Source: CAVVSD01 sp963837655 | GTDB taxonomy: Bacteria > Actinomycetota > Thermoleophilia > Solirubrobacterales > Solirubrobacteraceae | NCBI GenBank assembly: GCA_963837655.1 | Contig: CAWIOK010000001.1 | Span: 248,001 to 312,000, forward strand | Length of the DNA stretch: 64,000 nucleotides | Direction: 5' to 3' | In this document: positions 45,839-54,070 of the stretch, in pieces | Position numbering within the stretch: the first letter of the stretch is position 1 | Layout of the letters: every line of letters starts with the position of its first letter | Notes under the pieces: model-generated | Seen by the model: only the letters and a program-made list of their open reading frames with translations | The model's database searches: none | What the model was told of the DNA's origin: nothing | Position numbers and translations under genes: made by a program

Positions 45839-46570
45839 ATGACCGAACCAGTGACCTTCGACCGGGTCGGGCGTATGCCCCGCCTGTCGGACACGATCGC
45901 CGAGCAGCTGCTCGAGGCGATCGTCGCCGGGCGCTTCAGCGAGGGCGACATCCTCCCCTCCGAGCGTGAGCTCGGTGATCAGTTCGGAGTCTCGCGGACG
46001 GTGATCCGCGAGGCGATCCGCACGCTGGCGACCCGCGGCGTCGTCGAGGTGCAGTCCGGCCGCGGCGTCCGCGTGATCGCGATGGACACCGCCTCGGTGA
46101 CGGAGGCCATGTCACTCCTGCTGCGCGGCGAGAGCACCATCGACTTCGTCAAGGTCCACGAGATCCGCATGATGCTCGAGACGCACCTCGCCGGTCTGGC
46201 CGCCGAGCGCAGCACGGACGCCGAGATCGCCGACCTCGAGAAGCTCATGGACCGGTGGGTCGCCGCGAGCGACGACGTCGCCGCACAGTCGCGGCTCGAC
46301 GTGGACTTCCACCGTGCGATCGCCAACTGCGCCCACAATGAGCTGTACCTCGTCCTGCTCGACTCGATCGCGGGCGCGCTGCTGGAGAACCGGCGCGCCA
46401 CGCTTGCGCTCGACCACAGCCACGCGAAGGTCCTCGGCGAGCACAGAGCGATCGTGAAGGCGATCTCCGAGCACGACTCAGAGCGCGCCCGCGCGGCGAT
46501 GCAGACCCATCTCGACGGCGTCGCCGACGCCTGGCGCGCACAGCAGTCCGCCGCCGAGGCCCTCGGGTAG
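45839..46570 (+). CDS. FCD-type GntR regulator
   Basis: A 243-residue regulator: winged HTH with the GntR pattern GRFSEGDILPSERELGDQFGVSRTVIREAIRTLATRG (residues ~30-65, landmark) and a C-terminal FCD helical ligand domain (EIRMMLETHLAGLAA, DVDFHRAIANCAHNELYL, HRAIVKAISEHDSERAR) with metal-binding Asp/His positions. ATG 45839 gives the family's usual start; ATG 45818 in the same frame adds seven residues. It likely senses a sugar acid or related intermediate and represses the divergent operon through TGGTATACCA. Ten bp separate it from the enolase-superfamily gene. Confidence 0.88.
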   Translation: MTEPVTFDRVGRMPRLSDTIAEQLLEAIVAGRFSEGDILPSERELGDQFGVSRTVIREAIRTLATRGVVEVQSGRGVRVIAMDTASVTEAMSLLLRGESTIDFVKVHEIRMMLETHLAGLAAERSTDAEIADLEKLMDRWVAASDDVAAQSRLDVDFHRAIANCAHNELYLVLLDSIAGALLENRRATLALDHSHAKVLGEHRAIVKAISEHDSERARAAMQTHLDGVADAWRAQQSAAEALG

Positions 46571-46580
46571 CCGCCGGCCG

Positions 46581-47729
46581 ATGCGCATCACCGACGTCAG
46601 AGTCGTCCTGCACGACCGCCGCACCGAGTCGCTCGCCGTCTTCGGCGTGCCGGACGGCCGGCTGCCGATGGGGGTGCTGACGATCAGCACCGACGAGGGA
46701 GTCGAGGGCCACAACTTCCTCAGCCTTCCCGGGCCCGGGCCGGACGCGGTGGCGCAGCAGATCATCACCTACCTCAAGCCACTGCTGATCGGCGAGGACC
46801 CGCTGGACATCGGGTCGCTGTGGACGCGCATGCACGGGCGTGCGCGGTTCGTGGACCCCTCGGCGATCGGGACGATCGACGTCGCGCTGTGGGACATCGC
46901 GGGCAAGGTCGCCGGCCTACCGGTGCACCGGCTGCTCGGCACGTGCCGGCACAAGATCCCGGTGTACTTCTCCTCGGGGCTGCACCCGAGCGCCGACGAC
47001 TACGCCGACGAGGCCATGTACTGGCGTGAGCAGGGTTGGAAGGGCTACAAGCTCCATCCCCCGACCGCCCCGTGGTCGGTCGGTCCCGACGTCGCGCCGA
47101 CCCAGGCCGACATCGACGGCTGCCGCGCCGTGCACCAGGCCGTCGGGGAGACCATGGCGCTGATGCTCGACGCGAGCTGGGCCTACAGCTACGCGGATGC
47201 GCTGCGGGTCGGCCGGGCGATCGAGGAGCTCGGCTTCGTCTGGTACGAGGATCCGCTGCCCGCCCACGACATCTACGGCTACACGAAGCTGACGCGCCAC
47301 CTCGACATCCCGATCCTCGCGACCGAGATGACGCTCGGTGGCCTCTCGACGCTGCCGCAGTGGGTCATGCAGCAGGCCACCGACGCGCTGCGCGGTGACG
47401 TCGTCATCAAGGGCGGGATCACGGGGATGATGAAGATCGCCCACCTTGCGGAGGCCTTCAACATGCCCTGCGAGGTCCACGACGCGTACAACGCGATGAA
47501 CAACGTCGCGACCGCGAACCTCGTGATGGCGATCCCCAACTGCGACTGGTTCGAGGTGCTCGCGTTCAACCGCGCGGGCGACCACAGCCTCGAGCACCTC
47601 AGCTACGGGCTGACGGAGCCGCTGCACATCGACGGAGAGGGCTACCTCCACGCGCCCTCGGCGCCCGGGCTGGGCGCCGAGGTCGACTGGGAGCGCATCG
47701 ACTCCGCGCGCGTGGGCGTGATGGCGTAG
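46581..47729 (+). CDS. Mandelate racemase/enolase-superfamily enzyme
   Basis: A 382-residue enzyme of the muconate-lactonizing/mandelate racemase group. Metal ligands D197 (LMLDASW), E223 (WYEDPL) and E249 (ATEMTL) are present, with candidate acid-base residues K157 (GYKLHPP) and H300 (CEVHDAYN). A His after the third metal ligand region plus a Lys at strand 2 resembles sugar-acid dehydratases or racemases. It is co-transcribed with the GntR regulator and probably dehydrates an aldonate formed by the lactonase step (inference). Confidence 0.87.
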   Translation: MRITDVRVVLHDRRTESLAVFGVPDGRLPMGVLTISTDEGVEGHNFLSLPGPGPDAVAQQIITYLKPLLIGEDPLDIGSLWTRMHGRARFVDPSAIGTIDVALWDIAGKVAGLPVHRLLGTCRHKIPVYFSSGLHPSADDYADEAMYWREQGWKGYKLHPPTAPWSVGPDVAPTQADIDGCRAVHQAVGETMALMLDASWAYSYADALRVGRAIEELGFVWYEDPLPAHDIYGYTKLTRHLDIPILATEMTLGGLSTLPQWVMQQATDALRGDVVIKGGITGMMKIAHLAEAFNMPCEVHDAYNAMNNVATANLVMAIPNCDWFEVLAFNRAGDHSLEHLSYGLTEPLHIDGEGYLHAPSAPGLGAEVDWERIDSARVGVMA

Positions 47730-47733
47730 TGGT

Positions 47734-48129
47734 CTAGCCGACCGCGGTCGCCTCCAGCTCGACGAGCATCTCCGGGAAGGCAAGCCGCGCGACGCCCAGC
47801 AGCGTCGACGCGGGCTTGCACCCGGCCTCGTCCAGGCGGGCGACGAGCGACGGGTGGGCGCCGAAGAAGGCGTCGACGTCGGTCGTGAAGATGTTCAGTC
47901 GCACGACGTTGGCGAGCGTCATGCCCGCCTCGCGCAGCACGGCCTCGATGTTGTCCAGCGAGACCGCGACCTGGGCGATCATGTCGCCCTCATGGGTGGG
48001 CCGGCCCTCGTCGTCGACCGCGGCCTGGCCGGCGACGTAGACGGTCCTCGCATCGCCCGGCACGACGTTGCCGTGCACGAAGCCGAATTGCTCCTGCCAC
48101 GTCCAGGGGTTGATGACCTGTGCGCTCAC
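47734..48129 (-). CDS. RidA-family deaminase-like protein
   Basis: A 131-residue YjgF/RidA protein, trimeric enamine/imine deaminase or related ligand-binding protein. Landmarks are RTVYVAGQAAVDDEG, VSLDNIEAVLREAGMTLANVVRLNIFTTD (shown as landmark) and LVELEATAVG; the usual catalytic Arg of the RidA type, near CxxRxxV in canonical members, is not seen (CKPASTLLGV instead), so it belongs to a variant group. Convergent with the enolase-superfamily gene, 4 bp apart. Confidence 0.82.
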   Translation of the reverse strand: MSAQVINPWTWQEQFGFVHGNVVPGDARTVYVAGQAAVDDEGRPTHEGDMIAQVAVSLDNIEAVLREAGMTLANVVRLNIFTTDVDAFFGAHPSLVARLDEAGCKPASTLLGVARLAFPEMLVELEATAVG

Positions 48130-48256
48130 GCTGCCTCCTGCTCGGGTGTCCGTGCGTGCAGTCTCGCGGCTGCGGCTGACCGGTGACGCCCTCCCGAGCG
48201 TGGTTCACCCGGTCCGGAGGATGCGCACGCCGGGGCCGGCGTCCTACGGTGCGGGC

Positions 48257-48772
48257 ATGGCACTCCTACGGCGTCACAAGGACGAGCCCGGCGGCGAGCG
48301 CTATCTCATGCGCCAGAAACTGCTCGCGATCGGCGACGACTTCTGGATCGAGAACGAGCAGGGCGAGCGGGCCTACAAGGTCAACGGCAAGGCGCTGCGC
48401 GTGCGCAACACGTTCATCCTGGAGAACGCCTCGGGCGATGAGGTGGCCAAGATCCAGGAGAAGAAGCTGACGATCCGCGACAAGATCACGGTCGAGCGCT
48501 ACGGCAACAAGGTCGCCACGGTCCACAAGGCGCTCGTCGGGATCCGCGACCGTTTCGCGATCGACGTGGAGCACGGCGAGGACATGAAGGCGCACGGCAA
48601 CGTCGTCGACCACGAGTACGAGATCGAGCGCGACGGCGACACCGTCGCCACCATCTCGAAGAAGTGGTTCCGCGTCCGCGAGTCCTACGGCGTGGACGTC
48701 GCGGCCGGCGAGGACGCCCCGCTGATCCTCGCGCTCACCGTCGCGATCGACTCGCTGACGTCGCGCGACTGA
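48257..48772 (+). CDS. LURP-one-related (Tubby C-like) protein
   Basis: A 171-residue protein rich in short beta strands with the repeated pattern of LURP-one-related proteins (RYLMRQKLLAIGDDFWIENEQGERAYKVNGKALRV, cited as landmark; VAKIQEKKLTIRDKITVE). The fold is a 12-stranded barrel with a central helix, akin to Tubby and phospholipid scramblases. No signal peptide. Its bacterial role is not established. A GC hairpin follows the stop at 48774. Confidence 0.82.
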   Translation: MALLRRHKDEPGGERYLMRQKLLAIGDDFWIENEQGERAYKVNGKALRVRNTFILENASGDEVAKIQEKKLTIRDKITVERYGNKVATVHKALVGIRDRFAIDVEHGEDMKAHGNVVDHEYEIERDGDTVATISKKWFRVRESYGVDVAAGEDAPLILALTVAIDSLTSRD

Positions 48773-48773
48773 C

Positions 48774-48791
48774 GCGCGCCGTCCGGCGCGC
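48774..48791 (+). terminator. GC hairpin after the LURP-one-related gene
   Basis: Perfect 7-bp stem GCGCGCC/GGCGCGC with loop GTCC directly after the stop codon; no T-run. It separates the gene from the tRNA at 48819. Confidence 0.45.
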
Positions 48792-48818
48792 CCCGATGCT
48801 ACGCTCGCGAACGGCCCC

Positions 48819-48892
48819 GCCGGAGTAGCTCAGTCGGTTAGAGCAGCGGAATCATAATCCGCGTGTCGGGGGTTCGAGTCCCTCCTCCGGCA
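48819..48892 (+). tRNA. tRNA with anticodon CAT (elongator Met or Ile2)
   Basis: Cloverleaf of 74 nt: acceptor GCCGGAG/CTCCGGC, D arm from GCTC, anticodon stem GCGGA/TCCGC with loop ATCATAA (anticodon CAT at 48853-48855), T loop TTCGAGT, discriminator A at 48892, CCA not encoded. A paired first base pair and lack of three G-C pairs in the anticodon stem exclude the initiator. Elongator Met and lysidine-modified Ile2 cannot be told apart here. Its 3' half is the attachment site of the element downstream. Confidence 0.93.
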
Positions 48893-48893
48893 T
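48851..48893 (+). repeat. attL (43 bp, within the tRNA gene)
   Basis: Begins at the first base of the anticodon loop and runs one base past the tRNA 3' end. Identical at all 43 positions to 55904-55946. The tRNA stays intact after integration. Confidence 0.9.
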
Positions 48894-48987
48894 CCGATTC
48901 GCCCCGTTCGTGCTTGATGTTCTGACGTCCGGTGCATCGGCAATCCGTCGAGCGTGTCCCAAATATGTCCCGAGAAGGGGCAGACTT

Positions 48988-50208
48988 GTGGTGCCCATGG
49001 CGCCGCTCGTCCCCCGCTCGATCTCCGGTCACGTCTTCCGCGTCGAGCGCAAGAGCGGGCCCGTCTGGTACGCGAAGTACCGGCTGCCCGACGGCCGCCA
49101 GGTGCAGAAGAAGCTCGGGCCGGCGTGGACCGAGCGCGGCCGCCCGGCGGCCGGCTACTTCACGAAGCGCACCGCCGAGGCGTGGCTGCGCGAGGTGCTC
49201 GACGAGGCGCGCCGCGGGGTGTTGGTCGGTCTCGTGCGCACCGGCGTGCGATTCGCCGAGGCGGCCGAGGACTACCTGCTGTGGCTGGAGTTCGAGCGCG
49301 ACCGCAAGCCCTCCACCCTGCGCGGCTACCGCACGATCGTCCGCGGGCACCTGCTGCCGGCGTTCGGCGACGTGCTGCTCGAGGACCTCACGCCCGAGCG
49401 CCTGGAGCGCTGGGCGGCCCAGCTCGGCAGCGACCGCCCGCTGTCCAACGCGTCGAAGATCCGGATCCTCACCGTGCTCGCCGGCATCTGCAAGCGCGCG
49501 ACGAAGGTGCACAAGCTGCCGCGCAACCCGGCCGCGACGCTGGAGAAGCCGATCCAGCGCCGGCGCAACATCGCGCTCGACGTCTTCTCCCCCGCCGAGG
49601 TCATGGCGCTCGTGCGCGCCGCCGACGACGAGCAGGACGCGGCGATCTTCCTGACCGCCGCGTTCACCGGGCTGCGCCGCGGCGAGCTCGTCGCGCTGCG
49701 CTGGCGCGACGTGAGCTTCCCCGGCCAGTACCTGCGCGTCACCGCCAGCTACACCGAGCGCGAGCTGTCCACGCCGAAGTCGGGCAAGGTCCGCTCCGTG
49801 CCGCTCGCGCCGGAGGTCGCGCGGGCGCTCGCGCGGCTGAGCCAGCGCGGGTCCGTGGACCGCGCGAGGACGACCTCGTCTTCCCCGGCATCACGCGGCG
49901 AGCACCTCGACGCCTCCGCGCTGTACCGGCGCTACAAGCTCGCGCTGCAGCGCGCCGGTCTGCGGGATCTGCGCTTCCACGACCTGCGCCACACGTTCGG
50001 GACGCGGGCGATCTCCAAGGCGTCGATCCTGCAGGTCAAGGAGTGGATGGGCCACGCGGACGTCCAGACGACGATGCAGTACCTGCACTACTCACCGCGG
50101 CCGCAGGACGCGCTGCTGCTGGCCGAGGCGTTCCGCGATGACCCGCTGCCGGAGGCTGGCGGCGCTCCGCTCCCACCGCTGTTCGGGGACGACAGGCTGG
50201 CTGGATAG
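48988..50208 (+). CDS. int: Tyrosine integrase of the tRNA-targeting element
   Basis: A site-specific recombinase of about 406 residues. An N-terminal AP2-like arm-binding region (GPVWYAKYRLPDGRQVQKKLG), a core-binding SAM-like domain (YLLWLEFERDRKPSTLRGYRTIVRGHL, landmark) and a catalytic domain with Arg in FTGLRRGELVALRW, HDLRHTFGT, GHADVQTT and the tyrosine in QYLHYSPR. GTG 48988 has AAGGGG 7 bp upstream; ATG 48997 is the alternative. Between about 49850 and 49905 the frame makes no sense while another frame reads REDDLVFPGIT, the expected strand, so two compensating indels lie there. It begins 96 bp after the tRNA, as usual. Confidence 0.9.
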   Translation: MVPMAPLVPRSISGHVFRVERKSGPVWYAKYRLPDGRQVQKKLGPAWTERGRPAAGYFTKRTAEAWLREVLDEARRGVLVGLVRTGVRFAEAAEDYLLWLEFERDRKPSTLRGYRTIVRGHLLPAFGDVLLEDLTPERLERWAAQLGSDRPLSNASKIRILTVLAGICKRATKVHKLPRNPAATLEKPIQRRRNIALDVFSPAEVMALVRAADDEQDAAIFLTAAFTGLRRGELVALRWRDVSFPGQYLRVTASYTERELSTPKSGKVRSVPLAPEVARALARLSQRGSVDRARTTSSSPASRGEHLDASALYRRYKLALQRAGLRDLRFHDLRHTFGTRAISKASILQVKEWMGHADVQTTMQYLHYSPRPQDALLLAEAFRDDPLPEAGGAPLPPLFGDDRLAG

Positions 50209-50253
50209 TCACCGAGGGCGGCGAGCAGTCGGTGGCGATACCAGCCGCTGCAG

Positions 50254-51019
50254 TCACCGTCCGAGCGCGCGGTGGATCGCCGCGACCGTCTCGTCGTCCG
50301 TGTCGGGTCGCGCGTCGATCTGGAAGGCGGGCGGCGTGCGCCACCGACTCGTCGTCGTCGCGGTGACCTTCGCAGCGATGCGGGCGAGCCTGCTTGGCGA
50401 GCGCGGGGGACTCGACGAGCAGCAGCACGCGCGTGTAGTCGGAGTGCGCGTAGCCGGTGAGGATCGTCGTGAGGCGATCCGTCGTCTTGGGGGCGAGCTC
50501 GAGCTCGATCGCGTCCTTGCGGCTTGAGCCCTGCAGAACGAGGTCGGGCCAGCGCTTCGGGCGCCCCGCGGCGAGCAGCTCGACGCTGAAGCCGCGCTCG
50601 CCGTCTGCCTCGCGGCGCCGGCACTCGCGCTCGGTCAGCACCTCGAACGCACGCGGCGAGTCGCCGCGCTCGAGATCGGCGACGAGCCGCGCGATCGCCA
50701 GCTCGTGCTCGCGCTGCGTGTCCGGCCTGGGCGCCCGCCGGGGCGGCTGACCGAGCAGGGTGCTTCCCGCGCGCGCGAGGTAGATCGCCGAGGCCTGCCC
50801 GACGAACTCGCGATGCACGACGACCAGGCCGTCGTGCGCGAGCCGCGCGACCCGCGCGTTCGCCTGCCTGGTCGAGACGTCGAAGCGCTGCGCGAGCACC
50901 GCCGCGGTCACGAACCTGAACCGGCTGATCCACGCCAGCCACTCCCGGTCCCGCGCCGCCTCGACGTGCCTGCGGCGCAGGCGCTGCGTGCCGCGGCTGC
51001 GCCTGGCCGGCGCGCTCAC
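50254..51019 (-). CDS. Replication-relaxation family protein, frameshifted
   Basis: A winged-HTH protein of the replication-relaxation family known from actinobacterial plasmids and integrative elements. Landmarks are WISRFRFVTAAVLAQRFDVSTRQANARVARL (HTH), HREFVGQASAIYLARAG and a nuclease-like or beta core AIELELAPKTTDRLTTILTGY. Near 50390 the frame changes; the alternative frame continues LARIAAKVTATTTSRWRTPP and ends HRALGR at 50254, giving about 254 residues. Start GTG 51019 overlaps the excisionase stop (GTGA). It probably acts in mobilisation or copy control of the excised circle. Convergent with int, 45 bp apart. Confidence 0.78.
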
Positions 51020-51220
51020 ACGCGGGGCTGCTCGCGCTGCCCCGCGACCCACGCCTCGAGATCGGAGCGCAGGAACCGCACGTGCCGGCCGACGCGCACG
51101 CACGGCAACCGCCCCGCGCGCACCGCCTCGTACACCCACGACGTCCTGCACCGCCAACAGCGCCGCCGCATCCGCCGCCTTCAACAACGGCTCCCGAAAC
51201 CCATCACGCGAGACATCCAT
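51016..51220 (-). CDS. xis: Excisionase (MerR-like HTH), frameshifted
   Basis: Read through one extra base near 51148, the frame encodes a 67-residue excisionase: LLKAADAAALLAV, then RTSWVYEAVRAGRLPCVRVG and RFLRSDLEAWVAGQREQ. This is the standard winged-helix excisionase pattern, with the Arg-rich recognition region. AGGAG lies 8 bp before ATG 51220. It would direct excision with the integrase. Too broken to show as one open frame. Translation couples to the replication-relaxation gene by a GTGA overlap. Confidence 0.82.
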
Positions 51221-51635
51221 GTCCCACTCCTCTCGAACCGCATTCATCTCCACGTACTTCCAGCGGGGCACCACGAACCGACCCGCACCCCCACCACCCT
51301 CTGCCCTCCCTCCCTAAATGACTACAACCCGATCCCGCACCACCACAGACAAGGGAACCCACCACCAACCCCGACCCGAGCCCAGCCCCGCCCGACCCTC
51401 CACAGGGCTCCTCGGCTTGGCTGTGCCCAACCACCCGACCGCACCTCTAGGTGTGGGTGGGTGGTTGGGCACAGCCAAGCCGCCACCAACGCCCGTCCCA
51501 CCTCGGATTCCGGCGGGGCTGGGCCGCGCGTAGCGGGAGGGACAGATGGAGGCATGGCGACCGCGGCCGACTGCCCAGGATGTCAACGCGATGTCACGCG
51601 TTTCTTTCGACTGCGGTTCGCGAAGCCCTTAACGA
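51221..51635. other. Non-coding control region of the element
   Basis: A 415-bp gap between xis (minus) and the ABC ATPase gene (minus). It contains a strongly G-poor, C-rich stretch (about 51290-51410), the 68-bp hairpin at 51414-51481, and the xis ribosome site. No credible coding sequence on either strand. It is the natural place for an oriT or replication origin and for the xis promoter. Confidence 0.5.
51414..51481. repeat. Large inverted repeat with perfect 23-bp arms
   Basis: Arms 51414-51436 and 51459-51481 are exactly complementary; inside, CACCT (51442-51446) and AGGTG (51449-51453) form a second small stem. No T-run on either side. It may be a bidirectional terminator, an oriT/origin structure, or a structured RNA of the element. 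Confidence 0.8.
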
Positions 51636-53573
51636 CTAGGACGCCTCGCCGCGCAGTAGCCACATCACCGGCTGGATCTCCGGACGCTCGGTCGCGATGA
51701 CCGGCCCCTCGCGGGTCCATCCGGTGAAGTGGTGGACGAGCAGCGTTTGGCCGCTGTCGCGCGGCGAGAGCTTTCGGACCAAGACGTCGGCGAAGCGCCG
51801 GTCGTGCGTGGTGACGAGCAGCTGCCGACGGTCCCGAATCTGGCGGCACAGGTCGCTAAAGCCAAGGATTGCGATGACATCGAGCGCCTGCAACGGATCG
51901 TCGAGCACGAGGAATGGCAACGCCGCGTCGCGCGCGTTGAGCGCCATCCCGAGGAAGTAGGACAGGGCGACAACATTGAGCTGACCTTCGCTGAACACGA
52001 GCAGCGGATTGGCGTCGATACCACGTTCCCGATCGCGCACCAGCGGCACAATCTGATTGCGGTTGCGCATTACGTCCTGCCGAGCCAGCAGCTCGGTGAA
52101 GGCCGGGTTGGGTGCCAGGCGATCGAACACCTCGGCAAAGCTGGGCTGCAGCTGACTGAGAGCCGTTTCGAGAATGGCCTCGGCCGCCTCGTGGGCGGCT
52201 CGCTGCAGTTCGTTTGCGCGCTCGCACCGCGCCTCGAGCAAGGCGAGCTCCTCGTCGGCCGCCCGCAACGCGCGCTCGGCCTCAGCCGCTTCGTCGCTCA
52301 ATCGGGCGACTTCAGCGCCCGACGCCTGATTGACAGTGCGGTAGAGCTGCCGCAGTCTCGTCAGCTGTCGTTGATGATGTTCAAGCAGTTCGTCCAGGTC
52401 CCCGATCTCGCCGACGAGCGCTACAGCTTCCGCTTCAGCGGCGTGCAGCTCCATCTCGGCGGCCCGGCGGTCGGTGAGCGCCGAACGCAGCCTGCTGAAC
52501 TCCATTCGTGCGCGAGCTAGCGCGTCTTGATTCGCCTGGACCTCGGCGGCTAGTGCCCGCGAACGAGCGAGGACCTCTTCGAGGTGCGAGCGCACTGAGG
52601 CCTCGTCGATTGTCTGGTCGCACACCGGACAGCGCTCGCCGAGCAGTCCCATCGCACTCGTGGCGAGCTGGACCAGGGCCGGTGCGCGCTCGGCGGACAC
52701 AGCAGCGGCACGCTCGGCGTCAGCTGACGCAGCCTCGGCGTCGTCCACGAGCTGCTGAACGTCCTCAGGAAACGCGTCCAGAGCGCGGCGGCGCTCTTTC
52801 AGCATCCCGAGTGCCTCCACGATCTGACCTGCCTGCGCGCCGAGCTGTTCCACCAGCGCTAGGTCCGCGCCGGCGGGCACGGCGAGGCCAAGGTCCGTCA
52901 GCCCGGCGGTAATGGCACCGCCCACGTCGGAGTCGGCCGCCTGACGGGCGATCTCCACGCGCGCCAAGGCGTCCTCGTGTCGGTGAGCCGCGGCCGCCCG
53001 GGACGAGCGCGCGCCGGTGCGTGAACGGACGAGAGCGTCAGAGGCGCGAGTCGCGGCGGTTGCGAACGCACTGACGCGCTCGAGACCAATGAGACCTGAA
53101 ACGCGCTCGTGCAGGGCACCGCCTGCCTGGTCTAACGCAGAGCGGATGGCGTCTTGCCGCAGCAGGCCCCAGGTGACTACTGCTTGCTTGAGGTCCTGGG
53201 TGCCGAGTGCCGCTGCGAGGCGGTCCTCCGCGCGCTCCTCGTCGCCGTCCACCATGAGCCGTGTGGCGCTCTGGTCTCCCGTGCGCGTAACAACCATCTC
53301 GACGCCGTTCACCGACAGCGTTAGCGACACCATGGCACCGTCGGGGTTGAACCGGCTGGTGATGGCATCTTCCGTGCGGCGAAGGCCTCTGACGCGCTGC
53401 GTGAGATGCGTCAGTTCACCGGTGAAGAGCCAGAGCAGTCCATCAACCAGCGACGTTTTCCCGGTGCCATTATCACCGCGCACCACGATCGCGTCCGCGT
53501 CGAGGTCGATTTCCTGCCGCTCGGCGAACCCGCGAAAGCCCTCAAGTGCGAGACGCAGAAGACGGGCGCTCAT
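51636..53573 (-). CDS. Rad50/SbcC-like zinc-hook ABC ATPase of ABC-3C-like system
   Basis: A 645-residue ATPase with split nucleotide-binding halves around a coiled coil. Walker A GDNGTGKTS (33-41), an early LRRTEDA block, coiled coil about 195-300 and 325-470, a CPVC hook (C315, C318), ABC signature FSEGQLNVV (527-535), Walker B FLVLDDP (554-560), D-loop LQALD and H-loop VTTHD (587-591). The Walker B catalytic Glu is Asp559, as in some RecF/Rad50-like conflict ATPases. It is the last gene of the three-gene operon, ATG 53573 overlapping the middle gene's stop. Likely DNA- or end-sensing motor that licenses the SIR2 effector (inference). Confidence 0.85.
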   Translation of the reverse strand: MSARLLRLALEGFRGFAERQEIDLDADAIVVRGDNGTGKTSLVDGLLWLFTGELTHLTQRVRGLRRTEDAITSRFNPDGAMVSLTLSVNGVEMVVTRTGDQSATRLMVDGDEERAEDRLAAALGTQDLKQAVVTWGLLRQDAIRSALDQAGGALHERVSGLIGLERVSAFATAATRASDALVRSRTGARSSRAAAAHRHEDALARVEIARQAADSDVGGAITAGLTDLGLAVPAGADLALVEQLGAQAGQIVEALGMLKERRRALDAFPEDVQQLVDDAEAASADAERAAAVSAERAPALVQLATSAMGLLGERCPVCDQTIDEASVRSHLEEVLARSRALAAEVQANQDALARARMEFSRLRSALTDRRAAEMELHAAEAEAVALVGEIGDLDELLEHHQRQLTRLRQLYRTVNQASGAEVARLSDEAAEAERALRAADEELALLEARCERANELQRAAHEAAEAILETALSQLQPSFAEVFDRLAPNPAFTELLARQDVMRNRNQIVPLVRDRERGIDANPLLVFSEGQLNVVALSYFLGMALNARDAALPFLVLDDPLQALDVIAILGFSDLCRQIRDRRQLLVTTHDRRFADVLVRKLSPRDSGQTLLVHHFTGWTREGPVIATERPEIQPVMWLLRGEAS

Positions 53574-54070
53574 GGGATCGTCACCTCACCTGTGCGAACG
53601 AACGAACTCAAAGCAGCATCCACCACGTCGCCATCAATCCCGTGCATCTCCAGTTCGCGGCGGATAGCTGCCTCGGGCTCTTCCAGCGCGATGTCTGGCA
53701 GTGGTCTCAGCGGCAGTAGCGGGCTTAGAAGCTGTCCAAGGCGTTCGTGATCATCGGTTACGACAAGCTTGCGGGCGTAGCGCGTGTCATGCTCGAAACG
53801 TTCGCGCACGGCTTCATATCGGCGCGCGTCCCCCTTTACAGCCAATACGAGATAGAGGTCCCATCGCCGCGGTGAGGGGTGCGTGGCAGCAAGCTGTGTG
53901 AGGTGGGCCTGGGCCTCGTCGACGAATCGATCGACGTCCTCATCCGGCAACTCGACGACCATCACGAGCGCGAAGATCGTCTCGGCAAGGAGCACGGGAG
54001 CGCCGTGGAACTCGCGAAGGCCTACCTCGTAGCCGTCCGCCGCGAGGATCTTGCCGCATTCCTCGATCAC
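53570..54070 (-). CDS. Small middle component of the ABC-3C-like system
   Basis: A 166-residue acidic alpha/beta protein without known catalytic motif. Segments MIEECGKILAADGYEV, WDLYLVLAVKGD and YARKLVVTDDHERLGQLLSPLLPL recall the small middle component (MC1-type) of ABC three-component systems; this is recognition from pattern, not a search. Start GTG 54070 overlaps the effector stop and its own stop overlaps the ATPase start, so all three are translationally coupled. It probably bridges effector and ATPase. Confidence 0.65.
   Translation of the reverse strand: MIEECGKILAADGYEVGLREFHGAPVLLAETIFALVMVVELPDEDVDRFVDEAQAHLTQLAATHPSPRRWDLYLVLAVKGDARRYEAVRERFEHDTRYARKLVVTDDHERLGQLLSPLLPLRPLPDIALEEPEAAIRRELEMHGIDGDVVDAALSSFVRTGEVTIP

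Noticed and set aside
51318..51586. Small frames on both strands across the large hairpin
   Set aside because: Their residues follow from the inverted repeat itself (mirror-like Gly/Trp/Pro-rich strings) and they lack ribosome sites.
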